A DNA stretch of 64,000 nt from Sphingobium sufflavum (GCF_021403115.1 NZ_JAJSSH010000001.1:434001-498000); one strand, 5' to 3'; positions 32,408 through 42,355 are shown, numbered from the stretch's first letter. A program made the numbers and translations. Notes: generated from the letters alone by a model not told the origin.

Positions 32408-35400
32408 GCGGGCACCATGTCTGGATTGGCGTGGTCGTCGTCGCGGGCGGGCTTGCGCCGCGGCGCAGGTTCGGATTCCGGTCCGTCGAGGTCGGGCTGG
32501 ATCTCCCCGCTCTCCTCCCCGTCCGGTCCCGCATGGCGGGAGAAGCGGGCGATCAGCACCGGCAGGACGAGGAGGATGAGCAGCGGCGCCAGCGTCATGC
32601 CGCCGACGACGACAAGGGCGAGGGGCTTTTGCACCTGGCTGCCGATGCCGGTGGAGAGCGCGGCGGGCAGCAGGCCGATGGCGGCGGCCAGGCAGGTCAT
32701 CACCACCGGGCGCAGGCATTTCTGCACCGTGATGGCGATGGCGTCCTTGCGGGTTGCGCCATCGTCTATCGACTGGTTGAACGTCGTCACCACCAGGATG
32801 CCGTCCATCACCGCGATGCCGAACAGGGCGACGAAGCCGATGGCGGCGCTGATGGAGAAGGCCGTACCCGTGCCCGCCAGCGCCACCACGCCGCCGATGA
32901 TCGCCATCGGGATCACGCTGAACGCCAGCAGCGTGTCGGTCAGCGACATGAAGTTGGCGTAGAGCAGCACGAGGATGAGGCCCAGGCTGATCGGCACGAC
33001 CACGGACAGGCGGTTGATCGCGTTGGTCAGGTTCGCCAGCTCGCCCGCCCATTCCAGGTGATAGCCCGCCGGCAGGGTGACGTTCTGCGCGATGCGCTTT
33101 TGCGCTTCGCCGATCGCACCGCCCAGATCGCGGCCACGGACCGAGAATTTGATCGGCACATAGCGTTCCTGATGCTCGCGATAGATAAACGACGCTCCAG
33201 ACGTCAGGCTGACCTTGGCCACTTCGGCCAGCGGCACCTGCACCTGACCATCGCCGGTCGGAGACGGTGCGCCGATGGTGATGCGGCGCAGCGCCTCCAG
33301 ACTGTCGCGCTGGCCCCCTTGCAGGCGGACCGTGATGGGGAAGTGGCGATCGGTGCCCTTCTCATACAGGTCGCCCGCTTCCTGACCGCCCACGGCGGCC
33401 TGAATGGTGGTGTTCACATCGTCGGGATCGAGGCCGTAGCGGGCGGCCGCGACCCGATCCACGTCGATGCGCACGGTCGGCTGGCCCAGCGGGTTGGACA
33501 CGCCCAGATCGACGATGCCGCGCGTCTTCTGCATCTGCGCCATGATCTGGCCGCCGATCTTTTGCAGCGTGGCCATGTCGGGACCGAAGATCTTGAGGCT
33601 GTTGGCGCCCTTCACGCCGGACGAGGCCTCCTCCACGCCATCCTCGATATATTGTGAGAATTCGAGGTCGATGCCGGGGAATTTGCGCTCCAGCCGCTGC
33701 TGGATTTCGGTGGTCAGCTTCTCCTTGTCCATGCCCTTGGGCCATTCGTCGAAGGGTTTCAGCGGCGTGTAGAATTCGGCGTTGAAGAAGCCGGTGGGAT
33801 CGGTGCCGTCATCGGGGCGGCCATGGGTGGACGTGACCTTCGCCACCTCCGGGTAGCTGGCGATGATGTCGCGGATGGCGTTCACCGTCGGCTGTCCGGC
33901 CTCCAGCGAGATGGAGGCGGGGAGGGAGGCGCGGATATACATGTTGCCCTCCTCCAGATGCGGCAGGAACTCGATGCCCAGCGACCGGCCCGCGACGATG
34001 GCGGTCAGGAACAGCAGCACCACCCCGCCCATCGTCAGCAGCTTGTTGGCCAGCGCGAAGGACGCGGCGGGCGCATAGGCGGCGCGCATCTTGCGCACGA
34101 TCCATGTCTCCGCCTCCGACAGCTTGTCGGGCAGCAACATCGCGGACAGCACCGGGGAGATGGTGAAGGTCGCGATCAGGCCGCCGATGATGGCATAGGC
34201 ATAGGTCTGCGCCATCGGGCCGAAGATATGGCCCTCCACCCCGGTCAGGGTGAACAGCGGCAGGAAGCTGGTGATGATGATCGCGGCGGCGAAGAAGATG
34301 CCGCGGCTGACCTCGCTCGACGCCTGCAATATGCTGGAGAAGCGCGTGGCGAAGCTGGCGTGGCTCTTGCCATGATGGATCAGTTCGGACCGGCGGACCA
34401 TGTGGAGATAGATATTTTCCACCATGATGACGCTGGCATCCACGACGAGGCCGAAGTCGAGCGCCCCCACCGACAGCAGGTTCGCACTATCCCCCTTGGC
34501 CACGATGATGATGACGGCAAAGGCGAGGGCGAAGGGGATCGTCACCGCCACGATGATGGCGGAGCGCAGGTCGCCCAAAAACAGCCATTGCAGAATGAAG
34601 ATCAGGACGATGCCCTCGACCAGATTATGCATCACGGTGTGGGTGGTGACGGTGATGAGGTCGGAACGGTCGTAGATGCGCTCCAGCTTGACGCCGGGAG
34701 GCAGGATGTTGGTGGTGTTGATCGTCTTCACCTCGTCCTGCACCGCCTTGATGGTGGGCATGGACTGGGCGCCGCGTTGCATCAGGACGACACCCATGAC
34801 GACGTCGTTGTCATAGCCTTCGCCCGCGATGCCGAGCCGGGGGCTGTTGCCGATCTTCAGCGTGGCGACGTCATGCACGAAGACGGGCGTGCCATTGGTG
34901 TTGGCGACCATGGTGTTGGCGATCTGGTCGGTGGACTGGATGAGCCCGATGCCGCGCACGATGGCGGCCTGCGGGCCGAAGTTGATCGTCTGGCCGCCGA
35001 CATTGCCGTCCGACTTGCCGATGGCGGCGATGACCTGCTGCACCGTCACGCCATGGGCGTTGAGGCGGCCGTTATCGACGCTGATCTCATAGCTGCGCAG
35101 CTTGCCGCCCCAGCCGGTGACGTCCACCACGCCGGGGATGCGCTTGAACCGGCGCTGGAGCACCCAGTCCTGCAAGGTCTTGAGGTCCATGACCGAATAA
35201 CCGGCGGGCGCGCGCAGGCGATAGCGGTAGATTTCACCAATCGGGCTGGTGGGCGAGATTTGCGGCTGTGCGCCGGGCGGCAGCGTGCCGCTCAACTGGC
35301 CGAGGCGGCCCAGCACCATCTGCTGCGCCATCTGGTAATCGACGTCGTAGGAAAACTGGATCTTGATGTCGCTGAGGCCGAACAGCGAGATGGAGCGGAC

Positions 35401-35640
35401 CGCCGTGATGTGCGGGATGCCCGCGATGGCGATCTCGATCGGCGTGGTGACGTTGCGCTCTATCTCCTCCGCCGACGTGCCCTGCGACTGGGTCAGCAGT
35501 TCGACCATCGGCGGCACGGGGTCGGGATAGGCCTCGATATTGAGGTTGTAGAAGCCGATCCCCCCCGCCAGGATCATGCCGACGAGGAAGATGATGATGA
35601 GGACGCGCTGGCGCAGCGCAAATCCGACCAGCCCGTTCAT
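32404..35640 (-). CDS. Heavy-metal RND efflux pump, CzcA/CusA type
   Basis: 1078-residue inner-membrane proton/metal antiporter. Family signatures: N-terminal NIEAYPDPVPPMVELLTQSQG, and the transmembrane-4 charge set in DFGLVVDASVIMVEN (two Asp and one Glu, as in heavy-metal efflux pumps). The two large periplasmic loops and 12 helices are complete. The substrate (Cu/Ag versus Co/Zn/Cd) is not settled by sequence. The C-terminal tail is long, acidic and Arg-rich (GEESGEIQPDLDGPESEP). It lies between the adaptor and channel genes with 4-base overlaps. Confidence 0.92.
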   Translation of the reverse strand: MNGLVGFALRQRVLIIIFLVGMILAGGIGFYNLNIEAYPDPVPPMVELLTQSQGTSAEEIERNVTTPIEIAIAGIPHITAVRSISLFGLSDIKIQFSYDVDYQMAQQMVLGRLGQLSGTLPPGAQPQISPTSPIGEIYRYRLRAPAGYSVMDLKTLQDWVLQRRFKRIPGVVDVTGWGGKLRSYEISVDNGRLNAHGVTVQQVIAAIGKSDGNVGGQTINFGPQAAIVRGIGLIQSTDQIANTMVANTNGTPVFVHDVATLKIGNSPRLGIAGEGYDNDVVMGVVLMQRGAQSMPTIKAVQDEVKTINTTNILPPGVKLERIYDRSDLITVTTHTVMHNLVEGIVLIFILQWLFLGDLRSAIIVAVTIPFALAFAVIIIVAKGDSANLLSVGALDFGLVVDASVIMVENIYLHMVRRSELIHHGKSHASFATRFSSILQASSEVSRGIFFAAAIIITSFLPLFTLTGVEGHIFGPMAQTYAYAIIGGLIATFTISPVLSAMLLPDKLSEAETWIVRKMRAAYAPAASFALANKLLTMGGVVLLFLTAIVAGRSLGIEFLPHLEEGNMYIRASLPASISLEAGQPTVNAIRDIIASYPEVAKVTSTHGRPDDGTDPTGFFNAEFYTPLKPFDEWPKGMDKEKLTTEIQQRLERKFPGIDLEFSQYIEDGVEEASSGVKGANSLKIFGPDMATLQKIGGQIMAQMQKTRGIVDLGVSNPLGQPTVRIDVDRVAAARYGLDPDDVNTTIQAAVGGQEAGDLYEKGTDRHFPITVRLQGGQRDSLEALRRITIGAPSPTGDGQVQVPLAEVAKVSLTSGASFIYREHQERYVPIKFSVRGRDLGGAIGEAQKRIAQNVTLPAGYHLEWAGELANLTNAINRLSVVVPISLGLILVLLYANFMSLTDTLLAFSVIPMAIIGGVVALAGTGTAFSISAAIGFVALFGIAVMDGILVVTTFNQSIDDGATRKDAIAITVQKCLRPVVMTCLAAAIGLLPAALSTGIGSQVQKPLALVVVGGMTLAPLLILLVLPVLIARFSRHAGPDGEESGEIQPDLDGPESEPAPRRKPARDDDHANPDMVPA

Positions 35641-36854
35641 GCGCCCAGCCCCGCTTCATTGACGAAGATCGCGCCGGTGGTGACGATGCGTTCGCCGGGC
35701 TTCAGGCCGCTGACGATGGTGTCATAGCCATTGGCGCTGTCGCCCACGGTGACGAGGCGGGTCCACAACAGGCCCTTGCGGCCTACCACCCACACGCGGG
35801 CGCTGTCGCCCTCATGGATCACGGCGGTGGAGGGGACCAGCAGCGCGGACCCCGCCGTGCGGCGGCGGATGGAGAAGCTGGCGAACATCTGCGGCTTCAG
35901 GGCGAGGTCGGGGTTGGCGACGGTCGCGCGCACCGGCAGGCGGTGGGTGACGGCGTCCAGTTCGGGCGCGACATTGTCGATGGTCGCGCTGAACACCCGG
36001 CCCGGCCAGGCAGGGGTCGTGACCTGCACCGTGTCGCCGACCCGCACGTTAGGCGCGTCATTCTCCGCCACCTGCGCGACCAGCCACACGCGTGACAGGT
36101 CGGAAATGGTCATCAGCGGGGCGGAGCCGCCCGCGGTCACATATTGGCCGGGCGCCACATCGCGGCTGGCGATGGTGCCGGACACGGGCGAGCGATAGAC
36201 GCTGGTCATCGACGCGCCGCCCGCCGGATTGCCGAGGATGGCGAGACGGTCGCGGGACGCGGCGGCGGCGGCATCGGCGGCGCGCATCCCGGACTGGGCG
36301 GCGATCAGGTCGGCCTGCGCCTGCCGATAATCCTTCTCCGCACCACCGGCGGTCTGGAAGATCGCCTGCTGGCGCGTCGCATTCTGCTGCGCCGTTTGGA
36401 GCTGCGCGGCGGCGGTGGCGCGCTGGGCGGCGGCCGCCAGCATGGCGTTGCGCGCCTCCACGAAATCGGTGGAGCGGATGGAGAAGAGCGGCTGGCCCTG
36501 CGCCACATGCTGGCCCGCCTGCACATAGACCTCCCCGATCTGGCCCGACACGGGCAGCAGGACCGGCGTGCTATGGTCGCCATTGACCGCGATCAGGCCG
36601 GTCGCCTGCACCGCATTGGGGTCGAGTCCGGTGCCGATCACCTGCGTACCCAGTTGCCGCCGTTGCTCCGTCGTGGGGCGGAAGGCGCCCGCCGGGGTCT
36701 TCTCCTCCACCGGCGGCACCGGCTGCATCAGCCAGGAGACGAGCGCGATCAGCGCATAGAGCAGGACGGCGATCCCCGCCGCGATGGCGAGCAGGCGGAT
36801 TTGCTGTTTCCGGGGAAGGGTCTTGCCGGGGGGGAGGGTGGCGATGTCGGACAC
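35637..36854 (-). CDS. RND efflux periplasmic adaptor
   Basis: 405-residue membrane-fusion protein. One N-terminal helix (RLLAIAAGIAVLLYALIALVS), a lipoyl/barrel-sandwich half (LLPVSGQIGEVYVQAGQHVAQGQPLF in pieces), an alpha-hairpin rich in Ala/Gln, and the beta-barrel (RVWLVAQVAENDAPNVRVGD). It bridges the pump and outer-membrane channel. No ATG fits; GTG 36854 is the most plausible start (VSDIATLPPGK). It is the first gene of the five-gene operon. Confidence 0.87.
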   Translation of the reverse strand: MSDIATLPPGKTLPRKQQIRLLAIAAGIAVLLYALIALVSWLMQPVPPVEEKTPAGAFRPTTEQRRQLGTQVIGTGLDPNAVQATGLIAVNGDHSTPVLLPVSGQIGEVYVQAGQHVAQGQPLFSIRSTDFVEARNAMLAAAAQRATAAAQLQTAQQNATRQQAIFQTAGGAEKDYRQAQADLIAAQSGMRAADAAAAASRDRLAILGNPAGGASMTSVYRSPVSGTIASRDVAPGQYVTAGGSAPLMTISDLSRVWLVAQVAENDAPNVRVGDTVQVTTPAWPGRVFSATIDNVAPELDAVTHRLPVRATVANPDLALKPQMFASFSIRRRTAGSALLVPSTAVIHEGDSARVWVVGRKGLLWTRLVTVGDSANGYDTIVSGLKPGERIVTTGAIFVNEAGLGA

Positions 36855-36926
36855 GGGGATGCACTTTCGATCAGGGCAGTTGATCCGCTGATACGAAGAG
36901 TCACCTGTCGGCAGCCCAACGGGCAC

Positions 36927-36942
36927 ATTACATTTTCGTCAT
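36927..36942 (-). promoter_or_regulatory. CopR/CusR-like box upstream of the efflux operon
   Basis: On the minus strand ATGACGAAAATGTAAT resembles the TGACA-N5-GTAAT type of site bound by copper-responsive OmpR-family regulators. It lies 73 bases upstream of the adaptor start, a sensible place for activation by the operon's own regulator. Confidence 0.45.
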
Positions 36943-36995
36943 GTTGGCGGGAGGGGGCGGGCGGGGGTCGGGAATGACGCTCCCGCCGGGCCGGA

Positions 36996-37057
36996 GTCAG
37001 GCGACCGGGTCAGGCGGGAGGAGTCAGGCTCGCAAAGTCAGGCGGGCCGGGTCAGGC
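36996..37057. repeat. Five GTCAGGC motifs at 13-14 base spacing
   Basis: GTCAGGC begins at 36996, 37009, 37023, 37037 and 37051. The last copy covers the ligase stop codon. The bases between are variable but GC-rich, so this is a degenerate tandem array of about 14-base units. Confidence 0.75.
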
Positions 37058-38599
37058 TGGCCGCTGTCCCCTATATTCCGCGATCAACCGCGCCTTGAGC
37101 AGCTTTCCGGTGGCTTCGCGGGGCAGTTCGCTCCTGAAATCGAACCGTCGGGGTGTCTTGACGCCGCCCAGCGCGGCGCGCGCGAAGTCGCTCAGTTCCT
37201 GCGCCAGCGCGGCATTGGGGCTGGCGTCGGGCGCGGGCTGGACCACCGCCACGACCCGCTCCCCCATCTCGTCGTCAGGCTCCCCCACCACGGCGACATC
37301 CGCGACCTTTGGGTGGGTGACGAGGAGGTTCTCGATCTCCTGCGGATAGATGTTCACCCCGCCGGAGATAATCATGAAGTTGCGGCGGTCGGTCAGGAAG
37401 AGATAGCCATCTTCGTCGAGGTGGCCGATGTCGCCCAGCGTCGCCCAGCCCCGGTCATTATGGGCCTTCGCGGTCTTTGCCGGGTCTTTGTGATATTCGA
37501 ATTTCGGCCCGTCCGCGAAATAGACGTCGCCGGTCTGGCCGACGGGCAGCTCCCGGCCATCCTCGCCCACGATCCTGGCCACGCCCAGCACCGCCCGGCC
37601 GACCGACCCCGGCTTCCTGAGCCATTCCTCCGAACTGAGCGCGGTGATGCCGCATGTCTCGGTGCCGGAATAATATTCGTGGATGATCGGTCCCCACCAC
37701 TGGATCATCGCCTGCTTGACCGGCACGGGGCAGGGCGCGGCGGCGTGGATGACGGCTTTCAGGGAGCGATGGTCATAGCGCGCCCTGATCGCGTCGGGCA
37801 GCTTGAGCAGGCGGATGAAATGGGTGGGCACCCACGTCGAATGGGTGATCCGATAGTCTTCGATGAACCGGAGCGCCTGCTCCGCATCGAATTTGGTCAT
37901 GACGACGACCGTGCCGCCCAGCCGCTGCACCGTGATGGCCCAGCGCAGCGGCGCGGCATGATAGAGCGGCGAGGTGGAGAGATAGACGGTGTCGCCGTCC
38001 ATGCCATAGAGCGCGCGCCCCATTTCCAGCAGCGGGGTGCTGGCGTCGAGCGCGCCCTCCGGCAGGGGCGGCTTGACGCCCTTTGGCCTGCCGGTGGTGC
38101 CGGAGGAATAGAGCATGTCCGTGCCGGGGCTTTCATCGGCGATGGGGGTGTCCGGCTGTTCGCCGCACCCCAGCCGCCAGCTTGCGAACCCGTCCGCGGC
38201 GGCGCTGGTGGCATAGGCGATGACGGGGGAGGGGGACGGGGCGGAAGAGAGCGACTGGAGCGCCTCACGCGCCAGCGGGATGAGCCGGTCCGAGACGATC
38301 AGCAGGCGCGCGCCCGAATCCGCCACGATATAGGCGGTGTCGGCGGCGGTCAGTCGGGTGGAGATGCTGGTGAGATAGACGCCGCTGCGCTGCGCCGCCC
38401 AGGCGATCTCAAAAATCGCGCTTTCATTGTCGAGCATCGTGGCGACCACATCGCCCCGGCGCAAACCCAGCGCGCGCAGGAGATGGGCGCCCCGGTTCGA
38501 CGCCCGGTCCAGCGCATCATAGCTTAGCGTCTCGCCCGTCTCCGCGATGATGCAGGCCGCTTTCGTCGGATGGGATGCCGCATGGTGCAAGGGGTGCAT
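37052..38599 (-). CDS. Acyl-CoA synthetase (AMP-forming)
   Basis: 515-residue ANL-superfamily ligase activating a carboxylic acid to its CoA thioester with ATP. The P-loop is MLYSSGTTGRPKGVKPP, the adenine motif is IIHEYYSGTETCGI, and the C-terminal domain has TLGDIGHLDEDGYLFLTDRR, ISGGVNIYPQEIE and the catalytic Lys in REATGKLLKARL. It is near the fadD/fadD-like ligases used for fatty, terpenoid or steroid acids. It is divergent from the TonB receptor and probably opens the catabolic route by CoA activation. Confidence 0.88.
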   Translation of the reverse strand: MHPLHHAASHPTKAACIIAETGETLSYDALDRASNRGAHLLRALGLRRGDVVATMLDNESAIFEIAWAAQRSGVYLTSISTRLTAADTAYIVADSGARLLIVSDRLIPLAREALQSLSSAPSPSPVIAYATSAAADGFASWRLGCGEQPDTPIADESPGTDMLYSSGTTGRPKGVKPPLPEGALDASTPLLEMGRALYGMDGDTVYLSTSPLYHAAPLRWAITVQRLGGTVVVMTKFDAEQALRFIEDYRITHSTWVPTHFIRLLKLPDAIRARYDHRSLKAVIHAAAPCPVPVKQAMIQWWGPIIHEYYSGTETCGITALSSEEWLRKPGSVGRAVLGVARIVGEDGRELPVGQTGDVYFADGPKFEYHKDPAKTAKAHNDRGWATLGDIGHLDEDGYLFLTDRRNFMIISGGVNIYPQEIENLLVTHPKVADVAVVGEPDDEMGERVVAVVQPAPDASPNAALAQELSDFARAALGGVKTPRRFDFRSELPREATGKLLKARLIAEYRGQRPA

Positions 38600-38642
38600 G
38601 ATAACCTCTCCTGTGGGCGCGGGGCTGGGCCGCCGCTGCCGA

Positions 38643-38660
38643 AATTTTGCGCCGAAAATT
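38643..38660. promoter_or_regulatory. AT-rich dyad between the ligase and receptor genes
   Basis: AATTTT-GCGCCG-AAAATT is a perfect 6-base dyad standing out in GC-rich DNA, 44 bases upstream of the ligase start and 190 before the receptor. It is a candidate operator for a cluster regulator. The rest of 38600-38849 shows no gene. Confidence 0.4.
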
Positions 38661-38849
38661 CCGGGCGATGCCCGTGATGGCGTTGTCGGGGGTTAGAAGC
38701 CGGAAGGGCGTTGCCGATGCAAGGCGAGCGCAAGAAATGTCAAAAGCGGCGATAGTCCTGTGTAAAGCCTTTTGCCCGCCACTCCCCTAAACCCATCCTC
38801 ATAGACACCGACGGCCCTGAGGGTCGCGATAGTTGCAGGAGGAGAGGTT

Positions 38850-41090
38850 ATGATTCACCGGATCACCAGTCGCGCCATCGTGGCGGCTTTGCTGTGCGGC
38901 ACCGCCGCCCCGGCGTTCGCACAGGAGGCGCCGCAGGCCGAAGCGCAGGCGGACGCGGGGAAGCAGGACATCGTCGTGACGGCGCAGCGCCGTTCGCAGT
39001 CGCTGCTCGACGTGCCGCTGGCCATCTCCGCGATCGGCGGCGACACCCTGGCGAACAAGGGCATCAGCAACAGCGCATCGCTGGCGACCGCGGTGCCCAA
39101 CCTTCAGGTCAGCAGCCCCTATGGCAGCACCCAGCCCAATTTCTCGCTGCGCGGCATCAGCGTCGCCAACGAATATAACAGTAATCAGGCCTCGCCGGTC
39201 GGCGTCTATATCGACGACGTCTATATCGCCGCGCGGACCAGCCATGGCATGGGCCTGTTCGACCTTGACCGGATCGAGGTTCTGCGCGGGCCGCAGGGCA
39301 CATTGTTCGGGCGCAACACCACGGGCGGCGCGATCAACTTCATCACCCGCGCGCCCAAGCTGAAGGACACCAACGGCTATGCCGAGGTGGGCTATGGCAA
39401 TTTCAACACGCTCAAGGTGCAGGGCGCGGTGGAAACCACGCTGGTCGAGGATGAACTGGGCCTGCGCATTGCGGGCAATTATGAAAAGGGCGACGGCCAG
39501 ATCCGCAATGTCTCCGGGTCGGGACGGGACGGCAACAGCGTCGATACGCTGCAAGGCCGTGCGTCCCTGCGCATCCGGCCGGGCAATGGCCCGCTCGACA
39601 TCAAGATCAGGGCCTATGCCGGACGTGACCGGGGCGCGCAGGCGGCGGTCCATGGCCTGCTGCCGTTCCGTTCCGGCGTCGGCTTCTTCGAGGTCAACGA
39701 GAACCGGCTCGGCCTCAACCGCACGGAAGCCTGGGGTGTCGCCGCCAATGTCGCGCTGGAACTGACGCCGCAGATCACCGTCACCTCGATCACCTCCTAC
39801 GACGGCGGCAGCCAGGATTTGCAGCAGGCATCGGACGGATCGCCGCTCGACGTGCTCAACATCAACTGGCGGTCGAACTTCCGCCAGTTCAGCGAGGAGG
39901 CCCGGCTCAACTATGATGGCGACCGGCTGAAGCTGGTCGGCGGCGTCTTCTATGGCTGGGACCGGGTCGTCACCGACAATCGCTTCGACATCGGCAGCGC
40001 GCTGGCCCCCGGCGTCGATGGCGGGTTCTTCCAGAATTATCGCCAGACGCGGCGGTCCTATGCGACCTTCCTGCAGGGCGACTATAATCTGACCGACAAG
40101 CTCGTGCTGACGCTGGGCGCGCGCTACACCTGGGACCGGGCGCGCTACGACGATGGCTATGCCTATCTGTTCGCGGGCAGTGTGAACGGTGCGATGACGC
40201 CGCTGGCGACGACCGTGCCCTGTGCGGGCGTTGCGGGCACCTGCGCCTATAACCCCGCCGCGCGCTATGCCATCGACGGCCAGAATAATGCGCTGACGGG
40301 CCGTGCGGCGCTCAGCTACACGTTCGACGGCGGCACATTGGTCTATGCCAGCTACAGCCGCGGCTATCGGTCCGGCGCGTTCAACGGTGGCGGCTACACC
40401 TCCTCCGTCGGCATCACCTATATCGCGCCGGAGCGGGTCAATGCCTATGAGGCGGGCGTCAAGGGGCGGTTCCTGGACAACAGGCTGACCCTGTCCGCCG
40501 CCGGTTTCTATTATGACTACACCAACCAGCAGGTGCAGGACACGCGGCCGGGGCCTGTCTCCTTCCTCGTCAACGCGCCCAAGTCGGAGGTGTATGGCGG
40601 CGAGGTGGAGGCCAGCCTGCGCATCGCGCCCGGTCTCGTCCTCAACGCGTCGGGCGGCTATCTCCACGCCATCTACAAGGAGCTGACGCTCCAGGGCACG
40701 AACCTGTCCGGCAACGACCTGCCCTTCGCGCCGCGCTGGACCGGTCAGGCGGGCGTCGACTGGAAGATCTTCGACACCGGGTCGGACGCGCTGACCTTCT
40801 CGCCCAGCGTCAATTATTTCAGCCGCCAGTTCTTCTCGCCCTTCAACGCGAAGAATGCGGTCGGCACGGCGCAGAATAATGCGGAGCTGCTCCAGCGGGG
40901 CTATGCCAAGGTCAATGCCGCGCTGGTGCTGGAGCATGGCCCGGTGCAGCTTCGCGCCTGGGTCAACAATCTCTTCGACCGGGAGGTGTACAGCTATGGC
41001 CTCGACCTGCGCGGAGCGGGCTTCCCCTACAACTTCCTGATCCCGTCCACGCCGCGCACCTATGGCGTGAGCGCACGGTTCAGCTTCTGA
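38850..41090 (+). CDS. TonB-dependent receptor of the catabolic cluster
   Basis: 746-residue outer-membrane receptor. A signal peptide (AIVAALLCGTAAPAFAQ) precedes a TonB-box-like QDIVVTAQRR, the plug (PNLQVSSPYGSTQPNFSLRG, then EVLRGPQGTLFGRNTTGG) and the barrel, ending YGVSARFSF. AGGAGGAGAGG sits just before the ATG. The P450 gene begins 14 bases after its stop, so the receptor and the degradative enzymes share a transcript. It probably imports the hydrophobic growth substrate. Confidence 0.92.
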   Translation: MIHRITSRAIVAALLCGTAAPAFAQEAPQAEAQADAGKQDIVVTAQRRSQSLLDVPLAISAIGGDTLANKGISNSASLATAVPNLQVSSPYGSTQPNFSLRGISVANEYNSNQASPVGVYIDDVYIAARTSHGMGLFDLDRIEVLRGPQGTLFGRNTTGGAINFITRAPKLKDTNGYAEVGYGNFNTLKVQGAVETTLVEDELGLRIAGNYEKGDGQIRNVSGSGRDGNSVDTLQGRASLRIRPGNGPLDIKIRAYAGRDRGAQAAVHGLLPFRSGVGFFEVNENRLGLNRTEAWGVAANVALELTPQITVTSITSYDGGSQDLQQASDGSPLDVLNINWRSNFRQFSEEARLNYDGDRLKLVGGVFYGWDRVVTDNRFDIGSALAPGVDGGFFQNYRQTRRSYATFLQGDYNLTDKLVLTLGARYTWDRARYDDGYAYLFAGSVNGAMTPLATTVPCAGVAGTCAYNPAARYAIDGQNNALTGRAALSYTFDGGTLVYASYSRGYRSGAFNGGGYTSSVGITYIAPERVNAYEAGVKGRFLDNRLTLSAAGFYYDYTNQQVQDTRPGPVSFLVNAPKSEVYGGEVEASLRIAPGLVLNASGGYLHAIYKELTLQGTNLSGNDLPFAPRWTGQAGVDWKIFDTGSDALTFSPSVNYFSRQFFSPFNAKNAVGTAQNNAELLQRGYAKVNAALVLEHGPVQLRAWVNNLFDREVYSYGLDLRGAGFPYNFLIPSTPRTYGVSARFSF

Positions 41091-41104
41091 AGGAGGGGAG
41101 CGCC

Positions 41105-42355
41105 ATGACAGCCGCCGCCATCACTCCCCCGGATTTCCCGGTCACGGACCTGAAAGACCCCGACCTTTATGTCGATCATGTCCCCCATGATGTCTTCCGC
41201 CGCCTGCGGCAGGAGCAGCCGGTGTACTGGAACCCGGAGAGCGATGGCAGCGGCTTCTGGGCGTTGACCCGCTATGCCGACATCGTGGAGGTGTCGAAGA
41301 GGCCCGACCTCTTTTCCTCCGCGCATGAGAATGGCGGGCACCGCATCTTCAACGAGAATGAGGTCGGCCTCACCGGCGCCGGTGAGAGCGCGATCGGGGT
41401 TCCCTTCATCTCCCTCGATCCGCCGCTGCACAATAATTACCGCAAGTTCATCATGCCCGCCGTCTCCCCCAATCGGCTGGCGGGCATAGAGGAACGGATC
41501 GCGGCACGGTGCGCTGACCTCATCACGCAGATTCCGCTGGGCGAGGCGGTCAACCTCGTACCCCTGCTGTCCGCGCCGCTGCCGCTGCTGACATTGTGCG
41601 AATTGTTCGACCTGCCCACGGACATGTGGGTCAAGCTCTATGACTGGACCAACGCGTTCGTCGGTGAGGACGACCCGGATTTCCGCCAGTCGCTGGAGGC
41701 CATGGGCGCGATCATGGCGGAGTTCATCGCCTTCTCGCAGGGGTTGTTCGAGGACCGGCGCGCCCGCCCCGGCACCGACCTCGGCACCCTGCTGGCGACG
41801 ATGGAGGTCGACGGGCAGCCGGTGGCGTTCCGCGAGTTCCTCGGCAATTTCATCCTCGCCCTCGTCGGCGCGAACGAGACGACGCGCAATTCGCTGAGCC
41901 ACAGCGTCTGCGCCTTCTCCGACCATCCGGGCGAATGGGAGCGCATCCGGGACGACCGCGACCTGCTCAAGACCGCCGTGCGAGAGATGGTGCGCCACGC
42001 CAGCCCCGTCATGCACATGCGCCGCACCGCGACCGCCGACACGCAGATCGGCGGGCAGCGGATCGCCAAAGGCGACAAGGTGGTGATGTGGTATATCGCG
42101 GCCAATCGGGACGAGAGCGTCTTTCCCGACGCCGACCGTTTCGATGTCGGGCGTGGCAATATCCAGCATCTGGGCTTTGGCGCGGGACAGCATGTCTGCG
42201 TCGGATCGCGGCTGGCGGAGATGCAGCTTCGGGTCGCGTTCGGGCTGCTGGCGGACACGGTGGCGCGGTTCGAGGTGGTCGCGCCGCCGCGCCGTTTCCG
42301 GTCCAATTTCATCAACGGCCTCAAGAATCTCGACGTCAGGATGGTGCCGTCCTGA
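41105..42355 (+). CDS. Cytochrome P450
   Basis: 416-residue soluble bacterial P450. The haem ligand is Cys365 in FGAGQHVCVGSRLAE, the K-helix ExxR is Glu294-Arg297 in EMVRH, and the I-helix oxygen-activation motif is VGANETT (254-260). SLDPPLHNNYRKF matches the C-helix region. It would hydroxylate the imported substrate; ferredoxin and reductase partners are not adjacent (fpr lies 31 kb away). The family resembles terpenoid, alkyl or steroid side-chain hydroxylases, without finer placement. GGAGGGGAG precedes the ATG. Confidence 0.92.
   Translation: MTAAAITPPDFPVTDLKDPDLYVDHVPHDVFRRLRQEQPVYWNPESDGSGFWALTRYADIVEVSKRPDLFSSAHENGGHRIFNENEVGLTGAGESAIGVPFISLDPPLHNNYRKFIMPAVSPNRLAGIEERIAARCADLITQIPLGEAVNLVPLLSAPLPLLTLCELFDLPTDMWVKLYDWTNAFVGEDDPDFRQSLEAMGAIMAEFIAFSQGLFEDRRARPGTDLGTLLATMEVDGQPVAFREFLGNFILALVGANETTRNSLSHSVCAFSDHPGEWERIRDDRDLLKTAVREMVRHASPVMHMRRTATADTQIGGQRIAKGDKVVMWYIAANRDESVFPDADRFDVGRGNIQHLGFGAGQHVCVGSRLAEMQLRVAFGLLADTVARFEVVAPPRRFRSNFINGLKNLDVRMVPS

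Noticed and set aside
28841..40937. Antisense frames 28841-30697 plus, 33823-35727 plus and 38799-40937 minus
   Set aside because: Same reason: they lie opposite the kinase, the RND pump and the TonB receptor and show no recognisable motifs.
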